A stretch of DNA of 64,000 nucleotides from VRUE01 sp963816785 (lineage in GTDB: Bacteria > Actinomycetota > Thermoleophilia > Solirubrobacterales > 70-9). The DNA is taken from NCBI GenBank assembly GCA_963816785.1, contig CAWFLL010000004.1, positions 1 to 64,000 of the forward strand. The letters are read 5' to 3'. Both the position numbers and the translations under genes were made by a program. This document shows, one piece after another, positions 9,379-17,156 of this stretch (the stretch's first letter is position 1; every line of letters begins with the position of its first letter). Under the pieces are notes generated by a model. That model was given only the letters and a program-made list of their open reading frames with translations. It was not told where the DNA came from and did no database searches.

Positions 9379-10161
9379 TCAGACGGGAGCGCGCGCGTCG
9401 ATGTTGAGGCGGACGTAGTCGAGGATGAGCGGGTCGCCCATCCTCTCGGAGACCTCGGCGACGAATCGGTCCCGGAGCTCGGCGGGAAGCTGGGCCAGGT
9501 GGATGCCGAGGGAGACGACCCTGAGGAACTCCCGCGGGTGCTCGGGCCGTACCTCCCTCGATTCGAGCCAGCACCGCACGTCGGTGAAGCCCGCCCCCTC
9601 GAGGCGCGCGCTCGTCCCCTCCGCGGTTGCGAAGTTCCACGGCCGCGAGGATGTTTCGAGGTGCGGCCGGTACTCGGGGATCTCGGCGACGGCCTGGATC
9701 ACCGCCGCGAGCGAGGCCACGTTTCCCTTGCCGCCGCACTGGGCGACGAGCCGCCCGCCCGGCGCAAGCGCGGCGCGGAGGCGGGAGAAGAGCCTGGCGT
9801 GGTCGCGGATCCAGTGGAAGACGGCGTTGGAGAAGATCGCGTCGACCGGGTCCCCCTGCTCCAGCTCCGAGAGGTCCTCGAATCGAACCTCGACCCCCGG
9901 TCCCAGCACCTGGCGCGCCTTCTTCACCATCTCCTCGGACCCATCGACCGCGATCACGCGCCCTCGCGGCAGGCGCTCCACCAGCGCCTCGGTGACCCGG
10001 CCGGAGCCGCAGCCTGCGTCGAGCACCGTCTCGTCACCGCGGAGCGGCAACCGCTCGAGCACCTCGAGGCCCCAGCGATGCTGGGACTCGGAGACGCGGT
10101 GGTAGACCTCGGCGTCCCACTCCCGCGGGCCGGTATGGGAGGGTGGCTGGGCGGGCGACAT
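9379..10161 (-). CDS. trans-aconitate 2-methyltransferase-like SAM methyltransferase
   Basis: Class I SAM-dependent methyltransferase, 260 aa. Motif I is VLDAGCGSGRV at 46-56 and the acidic end of strand 2 is VIAVDGSEEMV. The stretch DAIFSNAVFHWIRDH and the N-terminal WDAEVYHRVSESQHRWG resemble Tam, which esterifies trans-aconitate. It sits inside the leucine cluster between leuD (4 nt upstream) and leuB, so a substrate related to isopropylmalate or an aconitate-like side product of LeuCD is a reasonable guess but is not shown. Family confidence is high, substrate low. Confidence 0.78.
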   Translation of the reverse strand: MSPAQPPSHTGPREWDAEVYHRVSESQHRWGLEVLERLPLRGDETVLDAGCGSGRVTEALVERLPRGRVIAVDGSEEMVKKARQVLGPGVEVRFEDLSELEQGDPVDAIFSNAVFHWIRDHARLFSRLRAALAPGGRLVAQCGGKGNVASLAAVIQAVAEIPEYRPHLETSSRPWNFATAEGTSARLEGAGFTDVRCWLESREVRPEHPREFLRVVSLGIHLAQLPAELRDRFVAEVSERMGDPLILDYVRLNIDARAPV

Positions 10162-10164
10162 GGC

Positions 10165-10728
10165 CTAGATGCCGGTCGTGACCGGCCCCCGCGCGGCGCC
10201 GCCGGCCCGCTCGAACTCATCGATCGCGCCGGCGTTATCCAGCGTGATCGCGATGTCGTCGAGGCCGTTAAGCAGGCGGTGTTTGACGTCGGGCCCGATC
10301 GCGAACTCGAAGACGCCGGCGGCGCAGTTGACGGTCTCGTCGTCGACGTCGATCCGAGCCTCGCCGGACTCGGCGACCGCGCGGCAGTGCTCCTCGTCGA
10401 GGACCGCCGGCAGCAACCCGATCTTCGTGCAGTTGACGTAGAAGATGTCGGCGAACGAGGGTGCGATTATCGCCCTGAAGCCGTAGTCCTCCAGCGCCCA
10501 GGGGGCGTGCTCGCGGGAGGAGCCGCAGCCGAAGTTGCGCCCGGCGACCAGGATCGGGTTCGGCTCCAGCTCGATCTCACCGTCGCGGATCCAGTCGTAG
10601 AAGAGGAACTCCCCGAAGCCGGTCCGCTCGACCCGCTTCAGGAATTGCTTGGGGATGATCTGGTCGGTGTCGACGTCGGCGCGGTCCAGCACCGACACCT
10701 TGCCCTCGATCACGTCAATCGGCCTCAT
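10165..10728 (-). CDS. leuD: 3-isopropylmalate dehydratase small subunit
   Basis: Small (swivel-domain) subunit of isopropylmalate isomerase, 187 aa. Family marks are DRADVDTDQIIPKQFLKR near the start, NPILVAGRNFGCGSSREHAP and APSFADIFYVNC. It works in the LeuCD heterodimer, interconverting 2- and 3-isopropylmalate. The gene follows leuC by 10 nt and precedes the methyltransferase by 3 nt. Length is typical. Confidence 0.94.
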   Translation of the reverse strand: MRPIDVIEGKVSVLDRADVDTDQIIPKQFLKRVERTGFGEFLFYDWIRDGEIELEPNPILVAGRNFGCGSSREHAPWALEDYGFRAIIAPSFADIFYVNCTKIGLLPAVLDEEHCRAVAESGEARIDVDDETVNCAAGVFEFAIGPDVKHRLLNGLDDIAITLDNAGAIDEFERAGGAARGPVTTGI

Positions 10729-10738
10729 CGTTGCCTCC

Positions 10739-12124
10739 TCACGACCACTCGCGAATGTCGACGAAATGGCCCTCGACCGCGGCGGCGGCGGCCATTCTCG
10801 GGCTGACCAGGTGGGTCCGGCCCCCCTTGCCCTGGCGCCCCTCGAAGTTCCGGTTCGAGGTCGACGCGCAGCGCTCGCCCTCGATCAGGATGTCCGGATT
10901 CATGCCGAGGCACATCGAGCAGCCTGCCTCGCGCCACTCGAAGCCGGCCGAGCGGAATACCTCGTGCAGGCCCTCGGCTTCGGCGGCGAGCTTGACCTGT
11001 TGCGAGCCTGGGACGACCATCGCCCGCACCGTTTCGGCGACCCGCCTGCCGTCGACGATGCTCGCCGCCTCGCGCAGGTCCTCGATCCTCGAGTTGGTGC
11101 AGGAGCCGATGAACACCCGTTCCGGCCTCACCTCCGTCATCGGCGTGCCTGGCTTCAGGTCCATGTAGGTGAGCGCCCGCTCGGCCGACTCCCGATCGGC
11201 CGGTGAGTCCATCGAGGCTGGGTCGGGGACGGCGTCGGTCACCTCGACGACCATTCCCGGGTTGGTTCCCCAGGTGACCATCGGGGCGATCGCCGACGCG
11301 TCGACCTCGACCTCGGTGTCGAAGCCGGCGCCGGCGTCGGTCGGCAGCTCACGCCAGCGCTCGACCGCGGCGTCGAAGTCCTCGGGCGCCCCGTCCCGAC
11401 CTCGCACCCACTCGAAGGTGGTCTCATCGGGGGCGATCATCCCGGCCCTGCCACCGCCCTCGATCGTCATGTTGCAGATCGTCATCCGCCCCGGCATCGA
11501 GAGCGCCTCGATCGCCGGGCCCGCGTACTCGACCGCGTGTCCGGCCATGCCGCCGGTTCCGAGCCTCCCGATCGTCGCCAGGATCAGGTCCTTGGGGGTG
11601 ACGCCGACGCCGAGCTCGCCGACGTAGTTGATCCGCATCGTCTGCGGGCGCTTCTGGACCAGGCACTCGGTGGCGAGGACGTGCTCGACCTCCGAGGTGC
11701 CGATCCCGAACGCCAGCGCCCCGAACGCGCCATGGGTCGAGGTGTGGCTGTCGCCGCAGACGATCGTCATCCCGGGTTGCGTGACCCCCAGCTCCGGCCC
11801 GATCACGTGAACGATCCCCTGGCGGTCGGAGCCGAGCGAGTGGATCGGGATTCCGAACTCCTCGCAGTTTCGCTCGAGCGTTTCGACCTGGACCCGGGAG
11901 AGCTCGTCGGCGATCAGCCGTGCCGCCTTGGTGCCGTCGGTGGGCACGTTGTGGTCGGCGGTCGCGAGGGTCTTGTCGGGGCGGCGAACCCTTCGCCCGG
12001 CCATCCGCAGCCCGTCGAAGGCCTGCGGCGAGGTGACCTCGTGGACCAGGTGCAGGTCGATGTAGATGAGGCCGTCGGAGACCTCATGGGCCCCCCAGAT
12101 CTTGTCGAACATGGTTCTAGACAA
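10739..12124 (-). CDS. leuC: 3-isopropylmalate dehydratase large subunit
   Basis: Aconitase-superfamily subunit of 461 aa carrying the 4Fe-4S cluster. Cluster cysteines are in FIGSCTNSR and AGCSMCLGMNPD; GDSHTSTHGAFGALAFGIGTSE is represented by the motif GDSHTSTHGAFG. Two starts are possible: ATG at 12112 (MFDKIWG, the usual family N-terminus) and TTG at 12124. The TTG is given because a strong GAGGAGG lies 7 nt in front of it, while nothing suitable precedes the ATG. That ribosome-binding site lies at the end of a repeat-like element (12125-12204). Forms a unit with leuD, the methyltransferase and possibly leuB-ilvE. Confidence 0.93.
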   Translation of the reverse strand: MSRTMFDKIWGAHEVSDGLIYIDLHLVHEVTSPQAFDGLRMAGRRVRRPDKTLATADHNVPTDGTKAARLIADELSRVQVETLERNCEEFGIPIHSLGSDRQGIVHVIGPELGVTQPGMTIVCGDSHTSTHGAFGALAFGIGTSEVEHVLATECLVQKRPQTMRINYVGELGVGVTPKDLILATIGRLGTGGMAGHAVEYAGPAIEALSMPGRMTICNMTIEGGGRAGMIAPDETTFEWVRGRDGAPEDFDAAVERWRELPTDAGAGFDTEVEVDASAIAPMVTWGTNPGMVVEVTDAVPDPASMDSPADRESAERALTYMDLKPGTPMTEVRPERVFIGSCTNSRIEDLREAASIVDGRRVAETVRAMVVPGSQQVKLAAEAEGLHEVFRSAGFEWREAGCSMCLGMNPDILIEGERCASTSNRNFEGRQGKGGRTHLVSPRMAAAAAVEGHFVDIREWS

Positions 12125-12204
12125 AACGCGGCCTCCTCGCTCCGCTCAGTCGCATTCATCCTCACTGGAAATCTTGCCCTTCGCTTCCGCGTCCGGGGGC
12201 CGCT
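12125..12204 (-). repeat. gene-start repeat-like segment C, copy 1 (leuC leader)
   Basis: Gap between the XRE regulator stop and leuC. On the plus strand it holds GCCTCCTCGCTCC and, at the other end, CGCGTCCGGGGG; both words recur in the same order in the gap at 38403-38478. In the transcribed direction its last part, GCGGAGCGAGGAGG, provides the leuC ribosome-binding site. It resembles family B in layout (GGAGCGAG words at both ends) but the middle differs, so membership is uncertain. Confidence 0.4.
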
Positions 12205-12220
12205 GGCCTCTTCTTGCTCA

Positions 12221-12835
12221 CTAGCTCCTCCTCAGACCGGCTGCTATCACAGCCAGGAAGCGGGCCGGGTCGTCGCCTTCGTTCTCGAAGTGGTGCGGCA
12301 GGTCGGCGTCGAAGGTGACCGCGTCGCCCTCGTGAAGCTCATGGCGGCTGCCGTCGACCACCAGCGCGAGCGTGCCGCTCAGGACCACGGTCGTCTCGCG
12401 GCTGCCGGGCTCGTGCATCGGCGGGTCGCCGGGGCCCCCGGTCGCCGCCCCGGCCTCCAGGGTGTGCAACGAGACGTCCGCCCGCTGGCCGGGAAGCGGC
12501 GGTGTCAGCTCCTCGAAGCGGTGCCCCCCGCGTGACGAGCTCCGCCTGCCGTGCTCGCGGCTGATCACGACGTGCTCACCCTCGTCGAGGCGGAGCAGCT
12601 GGGAGAGCGTCAGGTCGAGGCCCGCGGCGATCTTGGCGGCGACGGCGATGGTGGGGCTCGTCTCGCCGCGCTCGACCTGGGAGAGCATCGGGGCGCTGAC
12701 CCCGCTGCGCTCGGCAAGCTCGCGGAGGGAGAGTCCCATCGCGTCTCGCAGGGCGTGGACGCGGGCGCCGACCGCAACGTCGGCGACGGATCTGGCCGGC
12801 TGTGCCCGCCCCTGGTTCTCGATCGCGGTGCGCAT
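12221..12835 (-). CDS. XRE-family regulator with C-terminal cupin domain
   Basis: DNA-binding regulator of 204 aa. The helix-turn-helix spans about residues 27-82 (LRDAMGLSLRELAERSGVS, PMLSQVERGETSPTI). A single-domain cupin follows (about 115-200), with HEPGSRETTVVLSGTLALV and GDAVTFDADLPHHFENEG, the kind of fold that senses a small ligand. Such two-domain proteins control amino-acid, sulfur or polyamine genes in other bacteria. It is directly upstream of leuC on the same strand (96 nt), so leucine genes are a plausible but unproven target. A near-palindrome overlaps its own start codon. Confidence 0.88.
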   Translation of the reverse strand: MRTAIENQGRAQPARSVADVAVGARVHALRDAMGLSLRELAERSGVSAPMLSQVERGETSPTIAVAAKIAAGLDLTLSQLLRLDEGEHVVISREHGRRSSSRGGHRFEELTPPLPGQRADVSLHTLEAGAATGGPGDPPMHEPGSRETTVVLSGTLALVVDGSRHELHEGDAVTFDADLPHHFENEGDDPARFLAVIAAGLRRS

Positions 12836-12851
12836 TACGAGCGTACGTTAT
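12834..12851. promoter_or_regulatory. near-palindrome over the XRE-cupin start, possible autoregulatory operator
   Basis: The 18 nt ATTACGAGCGTACGTTAT form an imperfect palindrome (ATTACG against CGTTAT, one mismatch per arm, with a central CGTACG nearby). It overlaps the ATG of the XRE-cupin gene, in a locally AT-richer stretch. XRE regulators often bind such sites at their own start. Only position and symmetry support this. Confidence 0.3.
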
Positions 12852-12869
12852 CACATACAACCAACCCAG

Positions 12870-12925
12870 GCCCGCCGAGTCTGCATCTGAGTCCGTTATG
12901 CGGATCGAAAGGCAATCTCAGCGCC
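12870..12925 (+). repeat. palindromic intergenic repeat, family A, copy 1
   Basis: Fifty-six bases beginning GCCCGCCGAGTCTGCATC and ending GGCAATCTCAGCGCC. The inverted copy at 13813-13868 begins and ends with the same words when reverse-complemented. The centre has CTGAGTCCGTTATGCGGAT, an imperfect hairpin. This copy overlaps the last codons and stop of the AbiEi/DUF559 gene, so that gene has one family A repeat at each end. Confidence 0.75.
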
Positions 12926-13870
12926 CTCGAGTAGGTGCCGGAGGTCCTCCAGGACTGCGGCCGGCTCGTCGAGCTGGCGCCAGGTCACTCGAATGACACT
13001 CCAACCGGCCGCCTGCAGCCGGCGGTCCCGTTCCCGATCGGCCTCGAAGGCGGCACGCGTTCGGTGGGCCCTACCGCCATCCAGCTCGACGATCAGCCGC
13101 TGGCCTCGCCAGAGGCAGTCGACTTCGATCAGACGGTCGCCGAGGTCGATGAGGGAATTGAGCTCGGGCTTGGGCAGGCCGGAGCCGGCAAGCAGCGCGG
13201 CGAACCTCACCTCGAGCCCGCTGCGAGTGCGGCCCCGCGGCCCGAGCTCGAGGCTGCGCAGGCAGGCCTTGACCGTTCTCGCCCCCCGCCGGCCTGGGTG
13301 CCTCTCCAGCATCGACGCCAGCGCATCGGGATCGAACCCGTGTAGATATTCGGCTTCACGCACAGCCCCTTCGAAGGCCTCAAGAGATACCGCTGCGGCG
13401 AGGTCGAGGAGCGTGCGGGAGACCGTCGTGACCGGGATCCTGCGCCTGTTCGTCACCTCGTCGGGCAGGTGTCGGACACAGTGCCTGCGCAGCGCCCTCG
13501 ACGACCGAACAGCCCTGGGTGCGGAGATCTCGACCCGTGCATGAGCGCCAGTCCTGCGGATACCCCATAGCGCCGCCGCCGAGTCGTGGCTGAGAACGGC
13601 ACCCTCCCCACCCGCCAGCACCGCGGCGGTCCATCGCCCCTCGGGCGTTACGTCGCGGCGACCGACCGCGTAGACGGCTGGGTGGAGGAGGTGCAATCTG
13701 GCGCTCCGCAGGCGGCGGCCGATCGCGCCGGGTCGCACCCCGAGGTCCAGCAACTGCTGGCGGGAAACGACGCCATATTGGCGTTCCGCGAGGCCGGCGA
13801 TCAGGCGATCTGGGCGCTGAGACTGCATCTGGATCCGGATATCGGACTCAGATGCAAACTCGGCGGGCAC
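12896..13870 (-). CDS. AbiEi-type winged-helix plus DUF559 endonuclease-like protein
   Basis: About 310-324 aa. The N-terminal half has an AbiEi/transcriptional-regulator look (AERQYGVVSRQQLLDLGV, then HPAVYAVGRRDVTPEGRW and AVLSHDSAAALWGI). The C-terminal part is a DUF559 domain of the very-short-patch-repair nuclease fold (SGLEVRFAALLAGSGLPKP, LIEVDCLWRGQRLIVELDG, RDRRLQAAGWSVIRVTW), with the expected E...D...E residues. Many actinobacteria carry several such genes of unknown role. No partner toxin gene adjoins. The start is uncertain: GTG at 13870, or ATG at 13828 inside the family A repeat. The repeat codes for the first residues, and another copy supplies the stop. Confidence 0.75.
   Translation of the reverse strand: MPAEFASESDIRIQMQSQRPDRLIAGLAERQYGVVSRQQLLDLGVRPGAIGRRLRSARLHLLHPAVYAVGRRDVTPEGRWTAAVLAGGEGAVLSHDSAAALWGIRRTGAHARVEISAPRAVRSSRALRRHCVRHLPDEVTNRRRIPVTTVSRTLLDLAAAVSLEAFEGAVREAEYLHGFDPDALASMLERHPGRRGARTVKACLRSLELGPRGRTRSGLEVRFAALLAGSGLPKPELNSLIDLGDRLIEVDCLWRGQRLIVELDGGRAHRTRAAFEADRERDRRLQAAGWSVIRVTWRQLDEPAAVLEDLRHLLEGAEIAFRSA
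13813..13868 (-). repeat. palindromic intergenic repeat, family A, copy 2
   Basis: Inverted copy of 12870-12925. On the minus strand it reads GCCCGCCGAGTTTGCATCTG, then AGTCCGATATCCGGAT, and ends CAGTCTCAGCGCC. It covers the 5' end of the AbiEi/DUF559 gene, including the alternative ATG. Together with copy 1 it brackets that gene in inverted orientation. Confidence 0.75.
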
Positions 13871-13968
13871 GGGACCAGGTTGGCGGGACGTCCGTCCGAA
13901 GTGGCGCGCTGCAGGTCAATTGTTCGTAGCGAGATCGCCGCAAGAATGCGCGATCTCGCCGGGCTGGG

Positions 13969-15555
13969 CTACGGGCCCGGGGTGCGCTCCACCGCGGCCT
14001 CGGCCGTCGCCGCCTCGGCCTCGCGGACCGCGGCGCCCTCGAGCGCGTTCGAGAGCGCCCGCACGTAGGCGCGCGCCGAGGCCTCGAGGATGTCGGTGGC
14101 GACGCCCTGGCCGGTGGCGAGCCGCCCTGCGACGCGCAGCATCACGCTGACCTGGCCGAGGGCGTCCTCCCCCCCGGTCACGGCCTCGACTGTGTACTGG
14201 CGAAGCTCGCACTCGGTGTCGGCCGCCTTCTGGATCGCGAGGAAGATCGCGTCGACCGGGCCGTCCCCGCTCGACTCACCGACGGCCTCCTCACCTGAGG
14301 GCAGCTTCACCGCAACCCGCGCCAGCGGCTCGCGCCTCGACCCGGCCTCGATCTCGAACCAGGCCAGCTCATGAGCGTTCTCGCGCTCCCGCATCTCGTC
14401 GGAGACGATCGCCTCGAGGTCGAGCGCGGTGACCTGCTTCTTGCGGTCGGCGATCTCCTTGAAGCGCTTGAAGGCGGCGTTGAGGGCATTGCCCTCGACC
14501 TTGAAGCCGAGCTGCTCCAGCGCGTCGCGGAGCGCGTGGCGACCGGAGTGCTTGCCGAGCACGATCGAGTTCGACTCGAGCCCGACCTCGGTCGCGTCCA
14601 TGATCTCGTATGTCGTGCGCTCCTTCAGCACCCCGTCCTGGTGGATGCCGGACTCGTGGGCGAATGCGTTGCGTCCGACGACCGCCTTGTTCGGCTGGAT
14701 CGCGTAGCCGGTGAGGCGGGAGACCATGCGGCTGGTGCGGGCCAGCTCGCGGGTGTTGACCCCGGTGGTCAGCCCATGGACGTCCTCGCGGGTCCGGATC
14801 AGCATCACGATCTCCTCCAGCGAGCAGTTGCCGGCCCGCTCGCCGATCCCGTTGACCGCACACTCGACCTGGCGAGCCCCGGCCAGTACTCCAGCGTAGG
14901 AGTTGGCGACCGCCAGCCCGAGGTCGTCGTGGCAGTGGACAGAGGTCTCGACCCCGCGGAGCCCCGGGACCAGCTCGTAGAGGCGGTGGAAGTAGGCGGC
15001 GTACTCCTCCGGAGTCGTGTAGCCGACCGTGTCGGGGATGTTGATGACGGTCGCCCCCTCCTCGACGGCGATCGCGCAGACCTCGGCGGTGAACTCGACG
15101 TCGGCCCGGGTTGCGTCCATCGGCGAGAACTCGACGTCGGGGCAGTAGGACTTGGCCAGCGCCACCGCGGCGCGGGCCTGGCCCTTGACATCCTCGCGGT
15201 CGGTCTGCAGCTGGTGCTCGATGTGGATGTCGGAGGTCGAGATGAAGGTGTGGATCCGGGGGCGCTGGGCGTCCCGGATCGCCCCCCAGGCCGCATCGAT
15301 GTCGGCCTTGTGGGTACGGGCAAGGCCGCACACGACGGGGCCCTCGACCCCGCGCGAGATCGCCTCGACCGCCTCGAAGTCGCCGGGCGAGGTGATCGGG
15401 AAGCCGGCCTCGATCACGTCGACCCCGAGCCGAGCCAGCTGCTGCGCGATCTCGACCTTCTCGGCCGTGTTGAGCGAGATCCCCGGCGACTGCTCGCCGT
15501 CTCGCAGCGTCGTGTCAAAGATGTGGACGCGGTTTGCGTCGTCTGCTGGTGCCAC
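13969..15555 (-). CDS. leuA: 2-isopropylmalate synthase
   Basis: First committed step of leucine synthesis: acetyl-CoA plus 2-oxoisovalerate gives 2-isopropylmalate. About 528 aa, with the TIM barrel starting at VHIFDTTLRDGEQSPGISLN, the metal ligands in SVHCHDDLGLAVANS, NGIGERAGNCSLEE, GRNAFAHESGIHQDG, and the C-terminal leucine-feedback domain after about residue 390. The GTG at 15555 is chosen because AAGGAGG lies 8 nt upstream of it. An in-frame GTG at 15576 would place that ribosome-binding site inside the coding sequence. Expression is probably controlled by the leader peptide and anti-Shine-Dalgarno pairing described for 15561-15681. Divergent from the MFS exporter gene. Confidence 0.93.
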   Translation of the reverse strand: MAPADDANRVHIFDTTLRDGEQSPGISLNTAEKVEIAQQLARLGVDVIEAGFPITSPGDFEAVEAISRGVEGPVVCGLARTHKADIDAAWGAIRDAQRPRIHTFISTSDIHIEHQLQTDREDVKGQARAAVALAKSYCPDVEFSPMDATRADVEFTAEVCAIAVEEGATVINIPDTVGYTTPEEYAAYFHRLYELVPGLRGVETSVHCHDDLGLAVANSYAGVLAGARQVECAVNGIGERAGNCSLEEIVMLIRTREDVHGLTTGVNTRELARTSRMVSRLTGYAIQPNKAVVGRNAFAHESGIHQDGVLKERTTYEIMDATEVGLESNSIVLGKHSGRHALRDALEQLGFKVEGNALNAAFKRFKEIADRKKQVTALDLEAIVSDEMRERENAHELAWFEIEAGSRREPLARVAVKLPSGEEAVGESSGDGPVDAIFLAIQKAADTECELRQYTVEAVTGGEDALGQVSVMLRVAGRLATGQGVATDILEASARAYVRALSNALEGAAVREAEAATAEAAVERTPGP

Positions 15556-15560
15556 TGGTC

Positions 15561-15651
15561 CTACCTCCTTCTCCACTCGACTCGAATGACCTGTCTCTCG
15601 CGGCTCACGCGCCGCCCAGCGCTATTCCCCCCGAAGGGGGAGGAGAAGGAG
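15561..15651 (-). promoter_or_regulatory. leuA leader: Leu codons complementary to the leuA ribosome-binding site
   Basis: In the leuA mRNA the ribosome-binding site holds GGAGAAGGAGG (10 nt of it at 15565-15574). The Leu codons of the upstream leader peptide contain CTCCTTCTCC (15642-15651), an exact 10-nt complement, extended to 11 by one G-U pair. Between them lie two other GC-rich hairpins, CCCCCTTCGGGGG and GCGGC...GCCGC. Pairing would hide the leuA start. A ribosome stalled on the Leu codons would prevent pairing and so switch leuA on when leucine is short. The complementarity is seen; the mechanism is inference. Confidence 0.6.
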
Positions 15652-15681
15652 AAGCGCAAGGCTGTCGAGCCGGTGCGTCAT
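15622..15681 (-). CDS. leuL: leucine-rich leader peptide of leuA
   Basis: A 19-residue ORF, MTHRLDSLALLLLLPLRGE, upstream of leuA on the same strand and followed by TAG. Eight of 19 residues are leucine, including five in a row, encoded only by CTC and CTT. It ends 66 nt before the leuA start. A short open frame with a run of the codon for the pathway product is the classical mark of an attenuator peptide. A weak GGA lies 7 nt before the ATG. It is too short to have been picked up by usual gene finders. Confidence 0.75.
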   Translation of the reverse strand: MTHRLDSLALLLLLPLRGE

Positions 15682-15731
15682 TCGCTGATCCAGCTTAGCG
15701 CACGTCTTCTCGCCCGCATAAGCTGCCGCGC

Positions 15732-17144
15732 ATGGAGTCCGGCTCCGGCGGAACTTCACGAACGCCCTGGCTGGCGCTGCTCGCGATGGGGGTCAGCGTC
15801 GTCGTCATCGCCAACGACTTCTCGGCGATCAACGTGGCGCTGCCGACGATGGAGCAGGACTTCCACACGAACGTCAACACGATGCAGTGGGTGATCAACG
15901 CCTACGCGCTCACGTTCGGGGTGCTGATCGTCACCGGCGGGCGGCTGGCGGACATGTTCGGGCGCCGCCGGGCCTTCTTCGTCGGCACCGTGATCTTCGC
16001 CACCATGTCGGCCCTCGGCGGCGCCGCCCCGACGGAGACCTGGCTGATCGTGAGCAGGGTCCTGATGGCGATCGGCGGGGCACTGATGTGGCCGGCGATC
16101 CTCGGCATGACCTACGAGATCCTGCCCGGCGAGAAGGCCGGGCTGGCCGGTGGGATCATCATCGGTGCGGCCGGGCTCGGCAACGCTCTCGGGCCGCTGA
16201 TCGGCGGCGTCCTCACCGATCTCCTCAGCTGGCGCTGGATCTTCTTCGCCAACGTCCCGGTCTCCGTCTTCGCGATCCTCGTGACCTACTACTTCGTCAC
16301 GGTCGACGAGCCCGAGGTCGAAGAGCAGAAGATCGACTACGCGGGCGTATCGGCGCTCTCGATCGGCCTCGTCTCGCTGCTGGTGGCGCTCGATCAGGTC
16401 GACGACTGGGGATGGGGCGACCCGAAAACGATCGTCCTGCTGGCGCTGGCGGCGATTCTGGTCGTCGCCTTCCTCCCGATCGAGCGGCGCGCCGGAGGCA
16501 GCGCCCTGGTGCCCCGCGACGTGATCCGCAACGAGAGCTTCCGCGCCTCCTGCCTGGCGATCCTCTTCATGTCCGCGACCTTCTTCGCCGCGCTGCTGTA
16601 TCTGCCCCAGTTCATGCAGCAACACCTCGAATACACACCGCTGGAGGCGGGGGTGGGGATGCTGCCCTTCCTCGCCACCTTCGCGGTCGTCTCGTTCGTC
16701 GCCGGCCCCCTCTACAACCGGCTTGGCGCGAAGCTCCTCGTCGCGATCGGCGCCGCCTGCATCACGATCGCGCCGTTCGCCTTCTCGATGGTCGACGCGG
16801 CCTCCGGCTACGGCTCGCTGATCGCCGGGATGATCGTGCTCGGGATCGGGATCGGGAGCTTCTACCCGACCGCGACGACCGCCGGCGTGACCTCGGTCGA
16901 CGAATCCCAGACCAGCCTCGCGGGCGGGATCATCTACATGTTCCAGATCGCCGGAGGCTCGATCGGCCTCGGCCTGACCACGACCGTCTTCTCGGCGCAG
17001 GACACCTTCGTCGACGGGATCCAGGCGGCGTTCCGGCTCGATGCCGCTCTCTCGCTGATCGGCTTCCTGATCGCGCTGCTGTTCGTCGGCGGCCGTCTCT
17101 GGGGCCGCACGCAGGAGGTGGCCGCCGAACCTGCCGCCGGCTAG
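15732..17144 (+). CDS. MFS transporter, DHA2 (EmrB/QacA) drug:H+ antiporter type
   Basis: Inner-membrane exporter of 470 aa, consistent with 14 membrane helices. Motif A is GGRLADMFGRRRAFFVG in the first cytoplasmic loop; motif C-like glycines occur in GLGNALGPLIGGVLTD, followed by the family segment SWRWIFFANVPVSV. There is an early conserved acidic residue in ANDFSAINVALPTM (IAND motif, typical of this family). The substrate cannot be told. It is divergent from leuA across about 150 nt that hold the leuL leader, so export of an amino-acid-related compound is possible but not supported by sequence. Confidence 0.9.
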   Translation: MESGSGGTSRTPWLALLAMGVSVVVIANDFSAINVALPTMEQDFHTNVNTMQWVINAYALTFGVLIVTGGRLADMFGRRRAFFVGTVIFATMSALGGAAPTETWLIVSRVLMAIGGALMWPAILGMTYEILPGEKAGLAGGIIIGAAGLGNALGPLIGGVLTDLLSWRWIFFANVPVSVFAILVTYYFVTVDEPEVEEQKIDYAGVSALSIGLVSLLVALDQVDDWGWGDPKTIVLLALAAILVVAFLPIERRAGGSALVPRDVIRNESFRASCLAILFMSATFFAALLYLPQFMQQHLEYTPLEAGVGMLPFLATFAVVSFVAGPLYNRLGAKLLVAIGAACITIAPFAFSMVDAASGYGSLIAGMIVLGIGIGSFYPTATTAGVTSVDESQTSLAGGIIYMFQIAGGSIGLGLTTTVFSAQDTFVDGIQAAFRLDAALSLIGFLIALLFVGGRLWGRTQEVAAEPAAG

Positions 17145-17156
17145 CGAGCCGCCCGG

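Noticed and set aside
7578..9407. 609-codon plus-strand frame opposite ilvE and leuB
   Set aside because: Shadow of two well-conserved genes; composition is low-information Arg/Val/Gly/Asp.
12125..12220. Possible leader peptide before leuC
   Set aside because: No short ORF with Leu codons; the stretch is better explained as the repeat-like element that carries the leuC ribosome-binding site.
12896..13870. Type IV toxin-antitoxin (AbiE) system
   Set aside because: The AbiEi-like N-terminus is fused to a DUF559 domain and no AbiEii nucleotidyltransferase gene lies beside it.
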